In this document: positions 56,870 through 64,000 of the stretch, piece by piece
How the letters are laid out: each line of letters begins with the position of its first letter
How positions within the stretch are numbered: position 1 is the first letter of the stretch
Assembly: GCA_009103225.1 (NCBI GenBank)
Contig: RHPI01001507.1
Span: 482,693 to 546,692 of the forward strand
DNA length: 64,000 nucleotides
Reading direction: 5' to 3'
Source: Chlorokybus atmophyticus
Taxonomy: Eukaryota; Streptophyta; Chlorokybophyceae; Chlorokybales; Chlorokybaceae
Program-made: the position numbers and the translations under genes
Notes under the pieces: model-generated
Told to the model about the DNA's origin: nothing
What the model saw: only the letters and a program-made list of their open reading frames with translations
Database searches by the model: none

Positions 56870-59800
56870 TCAACGCTTGCTGCGCGATGCCCGGCGCTCG
56901 TTGGGGTTGCGCTTGCTAAACATGTCAAACTCACCTCGGTGACGGGCTTGCAGCTTCGCCGTTGTGCAGTGCGCTTTGGAGAAGGCGTCTTCCACGGCAG
57001 TGACATCAAACGGGTCCTGCACCATAACATACTACATAAGCGAAGTCCCAGTGCAAACCGTTCACCAGCCAACGCTATCCTGGGCGAACTACATGATGCA
57101 TGCGAATGCAGTGTCTGGAGATTGCCTGGATCAGACTGTCACATAGTTGACAGTCTGATCAAAGCAATCTCCAACTCGTACCGCAGCTTTCTTTAAGGGT
57201 TTCCTAGTTTTGGGTAGTTGATCCTCTCTAAGCACCGGGTTCAGCGCATTCCCTTCGCGGCCGCCAACTGGCTTTGGCAACGAATACTGCGCAGTTGAAG
57301 TGCATATCAGCAACATGACACATGCATACTTAGTGTTGAATGAGATGCAACACCTGCTGGCCACACATGCGGTTGCTACACCCAGTTAATGTGCTCACTG
57401 TGTGAAGTGCATGCTAGCAACATGCAAACAGCAGCACATACATGCACGCGCGAACACATAACCACACATGCACAGCGCACACGCGCACGTGCTGGCACTC
57501 ACAGCACGTTCCATGTTGGCAAACATACCCGTGTTCCGCGCAAATTATATCGCTTGCGTCCTCCATAATGCACGACGCCGCTCTCATCTATGTTGACAGA
57601 GACTCGAAAGAGCGTCCCACCATTGCCGCACTTGGGGCAAAATACGCGCTGCACGTCCCGAGTGACCCTGTCATGATCAGCAATGATAAGCAAGCGACAA
57701 AGTGCAGGCATGCATATAAGAACTGTATCAGATGGTGTTGCTTACGTCTGGCAAGCTTGACACTTTAGTGCCCATCGAGCCAATTGCTGTACACGGCGCC
57801 CGTCCAACGTGATCAAACCAATTCCCATTTGCAGCAGCACCTGCCAGATGATAGGGGTTAGACAAGCTGTTGTTGAAGCACGCTGATGCTTGAACAACCA
57901 TTGTTCAATCCGCTGATGGAGTACTGTGTGCAACCCCCCAAGGAATTAATTAGGCAATGCTGTGCGCGGTAAAGAACGGTCAAGACCATTCGGTCATGAA
58001 TGTTCAACAGCAGCCTTGCTGCTGCGGAGTTAACACAGACGTTGCAACTGCAGTCATGAGTCGCACGCGTACATTCTGCATAGCGAAATCGGCGGTTGCA
58101 CACGCCACAGCGGGAGAGCCATTGACGCGCTCATCTTCAGAGAAGGCATCATCGTCGTGCTCACTCGTACAAGCTGCAGGCTCTGAAGCTTCCTGCGACG
58201 CATTTATGCGCTCGAGATCGCGCTGCAGCTGAGCTTCATCAGCATCGCGCTGTGCCTAACAATGCACACCATCAACATGATACACGCAGGCTTGTGCAAC
58301 AACATGGACAGCAACACACGCAATGTGCATGCTCACAAGGCAAGCCAATAAGCGCACGCAGGCACATGAGCGCACGCACAGGCACACACATGCGCATACT
58401 CGCATCCAGTCGAGCATGCAAAAGGCTTGCAAGGCAATATGACTATACCTGATGGCGCGCCTCTCGTTTCATGTGTCGTATGCGCGTGCTTCGGCTCACT
58501 GGCTTCTCCCAGCCGTCATCATCCTGAACATCGGCTGACGCACCCTGCAAAGACAAATGCAAAGCATTGGTTGCAAGGTGGTGTTAATCAAGGGAACAAA
58601 ACCACAGCCATGCCGACAACAATTGCTTGACTATCTACAGCTGGCTGCAGATGGCTTAGCTTACCGCATCAGACATGCTGACGGAAGGTTCCGCTGCAAC
58701 AGGTGACTCCGCTGCAGATGCATTCACTTCTTCTATTGGGGCACCCTAAAATACACATACGAATGTTAACAACAGCACTAAAGTGTGAGCAAGTCATGGT
58801 GCCAAGAATGTGAACCAATGTAATGCACAAGCCGTGAGAGCATGTAAAATCACTCTGCACACCTGTTGTACCTGAGGTGCTGCAGGGCGCAGGTTGGCCC
58901 GCTGATCAGGTTGCGAACTTGGAGTGGCGGGTTCCTCCTCCCACTCTTGAGGGTTTTTCACCTTCGCGCACACAATGCGCATCAGCAACACTCGTTGCTA
59001 ACCAACCCAACCCAACCCACGATAGGAGAAACCTCCCGATTACCAGCTGCATGTGACACACTTGGCCCTAGGAGTCTCTGATGCTTATAGATATACAACA
59101 GACAAACAAGACTGAACTGACATGCATCATGCCATCCTCACCTGGCCCCAGCCTGGCAACGGCCTCTCCGACAGATTCTTTGCACCAGGCCGAAGGACGG
59201 TTGGAGGCGCGGGAGTCTCCGGCATACGCCTGTCAGGCTGTGTCTTGCGCTCCAAGTCGTGAGCCAATGCCAGCAACTGCACAAATGAGCACAACACATA
59301 CAACTAGTCAGCATTCACAAAACAGCAAAGCTGACTTGCAACTCTGGTGTTATTAGATACTGCATTAGTCAATAAGCACCTGCACTACCAGGCATGGCAG
59401 CACAAAATGGCAACACATACAAGCACGCGTATGTGGGTACAATTGCAGATGCGTGTACGTGTTATCTGCGCGCATACATGTGCAGGTGTGCACGCGACCG
59501 TGCATGTGCCCACGCACATGCACATGCCTGCCTGTGTGCGCGCGCATATCTGTGCAAGTACATGCATGCATGCATGCACACATCCACACACACAAGGGCA
59601 AGAGTTATGGCAACTGCAACCACTGCCTCGGTATGTGACTTACTTGCATATCTGTGACGGAAAGGATGCCAATGTCACCAGTGGCCTTTGCAAATCGCGC
59701 AACATGACGCACAGATGCCTCCTCCGGCGTTAAGGTTTCAATCTGAAATGCAGCCATCTGCATGCAAAACTACTTATCAGCACAATAAGATCATGAGCTT

Positions 59801-60487
59801 CAAGTTACAAATAGTGCAAGCTGGTGAGAACGTTGGAGGATCCGAGAAAAATCTGCGGGGTGTCAAGCAACATTCAAATCAAGTTGATGCTTTTTGGCTT
59901 TCAACAAGCTGCCAGCACGCATTGTTGCCCCCACTTCTCGATGGCAAACCCAATGTTGTTGCGCACACAATTTCAATGCGACATGCTAACTGTAAATGCA
60001 GGACGTGCAACGCGACAACGAGACACACATCATCATTGCCAAACAAGCAACAAGCATGAGCTACTCCACGTGAGCTTGGTTGTGGAATTTCAATAGGTGC
60101 GCACCGTGATCATGAAATTACGAGCAATTGCTACTCTGCACATGCTAAAATCGAGCACTCAGCTGAGCAACGTTGAGCATCGTTGAGCATGCACATCATG
60201 AACTCAGCTGGCGGTCCATCGAGTTGGGGAGTCGAGAACAACCAACATGAGTAGCAACTGGTGCTTGAGGTTACGAACGTATTCTCAGACTGCACCTGAT
60301 TGGTGAGAGCTGTGCGTGAGGCAAAGTCCCGGACTTCAGCCAGGGCTTGCGGCACCGTGGCGAGCCTGCGGCCGACATGTCGCAGCTTGGACGCTCCGCC
60401 AGAGGCAATAAGCGCAGATGCATCCACGACAACCCACTCGTACTCCCCATGACCGGCCACCTCCGGGGCAGCCGCGTCCAGCGCCAT
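56870..60487 (-). CDS. NOB1: NOB1, 20S pre-rRNA D-site endonuclease, 456 aa, 11 exons
   Basis: Exons in reading order are 60487-60296, 59742-59644, 59276-59142, 58961-58863, 58745-58665, 58544-58449, 58255-58073, 57840-57746, 57667-57529, 57286-57182 and 57016-56870; every phase agrees. NOB1 cleaves the 3' end of 18S rRNA in cytoplasmic pre-40S particles. The PIN nuclease domain is at the N-terminus: VVVDASALI (Asp 22), QALAEVRD (Glu 51), and TGDIGILSVTD (Asp 87, Asp 95), so the metal ligands are present. The middle is acidic and variable. VACATADFAMQNVLLQMGIG leads into the zinc ribbon (Cys 322, 325, 337, 340; CQAC...CPKCG), then YNLRGTRYSLPKPVGGREGN and the family's basic end NPNERRASRSKR. 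ATG 60487 follows a Gly-rich frame with an upstream in-frame ATG (60547), and gives a normal-length protein. A GTGAGT inside the last exon is read through, since its continuation matches the family C-terminus. Confidence 0.95.
57117..57172. repeat. 25-bp-arm inverted repeat inside NOB1 intron 10
   Basis: 57117-57141 pairs with 57148-57172 (loop CATAGT) with few mismatches; the inner 15 or so pairs (TCAGACTGTCA / TGACAGTCTGA) are perfect. The intron is 57017-57181, so the hairpin occupies about a third of it, ending ten bases from the 5' splice site of the minus-strand transcript. It could bring splice sites closer, be a miniature-element remnant, or form a small-RNA-like stem. Confidence 0.85.
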
Positions 60488-61248
60488 GCCGCCGCCGCTA
60501 CCACCGCCGCCAAACCCTAAATGCACACTTGCGTGCAAGCCACGCATGCACTAGCTGTACAAGGCGCACAAGAGGCACAAGAGGCACAAGCAGGCAGAGG
60601 AGATATCGCAGCCGCTGTCCCGCGAGCGACATTGAAGTTGATATCTGCAACTTCACAAATGTAAGACACGTGGCGCGCCCGTAAGTAGGTTTCGCAACAC
60701 ACTTGCAACTGATTGATTTGCAGAGATCGCCATTGCGCCGCACGCTAACGTATGAACTTAGCTACCTTTGTCTCTGTATGCCGCAGCGAGTGGGTGGCCA
60801 GCCTTCCATTAACGCACGTATGGAAGACAGAACAAGGTGGTGAACTCGCACGGTGGCTTCACTACGGAACAAAACGTGCCCGCGGCCGAATCACAGCGGC
60901 GAATTGCGGGCTGACAGTCCGGGGTTCCAGCAAATACCTGCGACCATAGCGCGAAATGTGACCGGAGGCACTGCAACCACGTGCTTGGCAGGCAAAAGCA
61001 GCTACAGTACAGCAGCTGGTAGCTTTGGCTGACTGGGCTGTGGAGCAGGGCGGCGGCGGCAGCGGCGTTGCTGCCGTTGTTGGGGTCGTTGGTGTGAGGA
61101 GGGTTCTTGTGAGAAGCTTACTTTACGTTGATTTGGTTGTTTGCAAGGCGTAAGTGCTGCTGGTAGCTTGAATTACGTGAGGGAATTGCTGGTAGTTAGC
61201 TGCTGGCTGCTGGCTTAGGCTGCCGCCGCAGCATTGCGGGCGGCAGCA
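60488..61248. promoter_or_regulatory. divergent intergenic region between NOB1 and the membrane-protein gene
   Basis: 761 bp lie between opposite start codons and must contain both promoters. There is no clear TATA box. Gly-codon-like GGC repeats near 61050 and TGCTGGTAGCT repeats near 61150-61210 are the only structure. A 65-codon plus-strand frame (60752-60949) has no motif and is not called. Confidence 0.4.
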
Positions 61249-63926
61249 ATGCGGGCTGCTGTGTGGTGCTCATGGGTTCTAGGCTTGATTGTGCTTGTTA
61301 GTGTGGTAAGTAGTCAATCTGTGACAAACGAGCCCTGTCTTCCGCAGTGCGTAATTCAACCACCTGGTAAGTGAGCCCCTGTAATGCATGTGCAAACAAG
61401 CTTGGTCAAGTCACGTGCATAAACCGTCTCACTAGACTAGCATTTAGTAAACGTGGTAGAGTATTAGTGCTTGCTGGAGTAAGACACGACTGCTTGTAGC
61501 ATGTTTTGTCAGCAGCAGGACGCTTGCAGCACTTTGCATAGGGCATGCTATGTCGTCAGCAACTGGCTTCGGTTACAGTGCGTGCTGTGTACTTCAATAC
61601 TTGTAAGTTGGTCATCACGTTTAGTGCTATGCACCTGTCACGTGGTTGAAAAGAGTCGTTGCAGTTTCTGCAACAAGTGAGATCTGCTGCATGATGTAGA
61701 GCGTCTGTATGCACGGATGATACACTGGGATTATCAGGAATCACATCGGGTATTACTGGTGGCGCATGCTTGCCTAACCGGCTGTTAGCAAATGAAGCAA
61801 TGTTGTCTAGTTGGAAGCAGCTGTGTGCGGTCCGCCCTGTCCTCGTTGTTAGATCAAACAGAGGCACGGCTTGCAACATCAGTCAGTGTGCATGTCTGCA
61901 TACGTCAATATGATGTAGACTTATGTCACATGTTGTCATCCTAGCTGGCTCATGCGTTGGCCAAGCAGTTGTGACGGTGCAGTCTACATCTAACTCAACT
62001 TGTGTGGCACAGTTGATGCCACTGCGGGGCTTGGCTTTTCCTTCTTCAACACTTCGCTGTGCAACTTCCCTTCCGAAAGCGCGGCTCACTGCTTCGATCG
62101 CATTGGCGGTTGCTCAGTAAGCATACCACGCCAGCTATGTGGTTACGCTAATACCCTGGTGTTGCATGCTGTCACATGCATTCCTTGGCTTATCACTGCT
62201 CCTTGTGCAGTTATGCAACACAGCTGTCACTAGCGACAGCGCTTCCGGCAGCTGCCCACCATGCATATGTCTGAGCTACTATCCCCATGCGGCTGGCTGC
62301 GCCTCAAGCGGTTCGCTCCCACCAAATGCAATAAAGCTTTCATGTTTCATTGCAATCGTGAAGTGCAATCTCATCAATGCAATGCTTTCAGTGAGAGTAG
62401 TCGCTGAGCGGTATCGTTGTATGCAGCTTCATCACCTCCTAGTAGAGCACCGTCGCCAAGCCCTGCTGCAGGTTGGTCACATGTGGCTTGGTATGGATGC
62501 ATCCACTGGTTAACACGCCATGACTACTAACTTGTGTGTGTGCATGTGTTGTCCAGGACCAGCCGTACCGCCAACTAAAGCCCCTCCACCACGCCTTGCT
62601 CCTCGCCCTCCACCCTCCCGCGCACGAGCACCAGTTATGGCTCCAACAAGCACAGGTTGCATGTGTTTCTGTGTGTTGCACACAGCCACTGCTGTGTGCT
62701 ATGCGAGAAAGACGGGTGGTGCATGCATTGCTGGGGAGTGTTGACTTGTGTGCGATGCGCAGGGGTTACAATTGATTTGCGCGGCGAGGTTGTGCCATTC
62801 TCAACCAGGCGGCGACGGCAGTTTGAGCGAGCGCTTGTTGAGTTTCTCAGCATTCCAGGCTCAAGGTTGAGCTCTGTTCATGAACCAGTCCAAGATAGTG
62901 CGCACACACACGCACACATGTGCACACATGCTTACGCGTACATTCATGCATGCACACATGCCTGGCCAATGCATATGCAGTCCACATTTCAGATCAGATC
63001 TGTTCAAGGGATGGGAAACCAGCTCCATGCCTTGGATGGCATCGCTCACTCTATAATTTACGAATTGTGGCTTGCACAAGTTGTGTGTAACCTGAAACCA
63101 AGTGTTAGTCCATGACACCTGATGGAGTGTGCTCTTTCCTGCAGCGTGCCAGCTATCTCGGTAGTTTCCGCTGTGGCGCTGAACGACAACTCGACGGTGC
63201 GCGTGACGTACATGCTCACAACTAACCCGCTCTTGCAAGAGACACAGCAAACAATTCTGCTCAACGCAACCGCCGCGGCTTGCAACAATACCAATACCAT
63301 AGAACCTGACCCTTTGCTCGTCAGATTTCAAATAGCAGGTAACAGTGATGGCGCATGATGCATGCCAACGTTGAATTCTCAAAGCATGTCATGCTCTCTG
63401 AACAGGTCTGAATGTGACGAGTGCCTGTCCTGTTGTGGACTTGTTTGCACCGGCACCGAGCCCGTCAAACAACACTGCCATCAACAACACGAGCCCGGCC
63501 CCAAGCTCTAATAGTGGCACACTTCCTCCTCCACCAGGTACAATGCGAAGCGCGTGATTATGCATGTTGGTATGTGTTAGCCTCACCACTGGTTTGGCTT
63601 AACATTGCAGTGTTGTCTTGCAGACAATGGTAAGCTCGCGGACGGTTGGATTGTCCTCATTGCGCTGTTGAGCTTGCTGGTGGTGGTGTTGCTTCTGCTC
63701 GCTTTGGGCCTCTTTGCGCGCCACAGAAGACGGCAATACTATCTGTCAAAGCGCGCGCGGGAAACAACAAAAGGTGCTACTGCAAACTACCCACAAACAA
63801 GTTACCAGCTGTCGTCGTCGTGACCTGACTTATAGTTGGTATTTGCACCTGCTTGCAGCACCGGTTGCAGCAGAGGCTGAAACTCTGCCGACTAGTACTT
63901 CCACGACGGATGCAGTTGCACCCCAG
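61249..63926 (+). CDS. secreted/type I membrane protein with Ser-Pro-rich linkers, at least 10 small exons, 3' partial
   Basis: Exons: 61249-61366, 62013-62116, 62211-62310 (or to 62343), 62427-62471, 62557-62655, 62763-62865, 63145-63338, 63406-63537, 63624-63773 and 63859-63926, continuing past the window. Phases agree throughout. It begins with a signal peptide (MRAAVWCSWVLGLIVLVSVV). A Cys-rich ectodomain follows (PCLPQCVIQPP, GFSFFNTSLCNFPSESAAHC, SCPPCICLSYYPHAAGC), then SSPPSRAPSPSPAAG and PPTKAPPPRLAPRPPP linkers like algal hydroxyproline-rich glycoproteins. Next is an alpha/beta-like domain (VTIDLRGEVVPFSTRRRRQF, STVRVTYMLTTNPLLQE) with N-glycosylation sites, loosely SEA-like in layout. 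After an Asn/Pro/Ser stalk come one transmembrane helix in exon 9 and a basic cytosolic start (RHRRRQYYLSKRARETTK). It is probably a cell-surface adhesion or sensing protein; no family assigned. The short exons make it easy to miss. Confidence 0.65.
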
Positions 63927-64000
63927 GTACATTGAAGTGCAACGATTGTCAGCATCGGCTGTGTGATAAGATAATGCCGGTGTGTCATGTATGTGTCTGT

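Noticed and set aside
61500-61603. Possible extra exon (ATGSS-like Cys-rich frame between 61531 and 61607) in the membrane-protein gene
   Set aside because: It has usable splice-like sites but would end in phase 2, while the next exon needs phase 1; joining 61366 directly to 62013 keeps phase.

Overview
This is eukaryotic nuclear DNA, most likely from a green-lineage organism (an alga or other Viridiplantae). The recognisable genes are broken by short GT-AG introns full of CA/GT and AAC/GTT microsatellites. The gene set includes a bHLH regulator with an ACT-like tail, an ALMT-family anion channel, an AlgH/UPF0301 protein with a transit-peptide-like N-terminus, and a surface protein with Ser-Pro-rich linkers. 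The species cannot be named from the sequence. Most genes were assembled by hand from exons, by matching splice phase and family motifs, because few exons make long open frames.

Layout. 1-23.9 kb is gene-poor and full of mobile-element debris: a frameshifted Helitron (about 3.55-6.94 kb, minus strand), short tandem duplications (8.6-9.1 kb), a non-autonomous TTAA-flanked DNA element (9.51-10.16 kb), and a Ty3/Gypsy chromovirus (10.82-16.78 kb) with both coding frames open. Beyond it lie a 61-bp stray LTR fragment, three copies of a short C/G-rich element, diverged dispersed repeats and several near-perfect inverted repeats.

24-45 kb is the gene-rich core. It holds a bHLH-ACT gene (+), an ALMT-like gene (-, crossing a 231-base gap), a probable tail-anchored protein of unknown function (-), an AlgH/UPF0301 gene (-) and a GT29 sialyltransferase-like gene (+). 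The last two are divergent across about 0.5 kb. 45.8-47.7 kb carries a probable acidic low-complexity protein gene (-) of unknown family.

47.7-52.1 kb is a poly-G run, a single N and about 4.3 kb of perfect (GA)n, which looks like an assembly product or a very unusual satellite. 52.1-56.7 kb has no recognisable gene. It contains a second gap, a roughly 540-bp tandem duplication and a pogo-like miniature element.

56.9-60.5 kb is an 11-exon NOB1 gene (-; 18S rRNA 3'-end endonuclease). Divergent from it, at 61.25 kb, is a secreted/type I membrane protein gene (+) made of very small exons, running off the right edge.

The genes do not form one pathway; they are ordinary single-copy eukaryotic loci next to a transposon-rich block. 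The least described items are the 61.25-kb surface protein, the 35.65-kb tail-anchored protein, the acidic protein at 46-47.7 kb, and the small repeat families at 19-22 kb.
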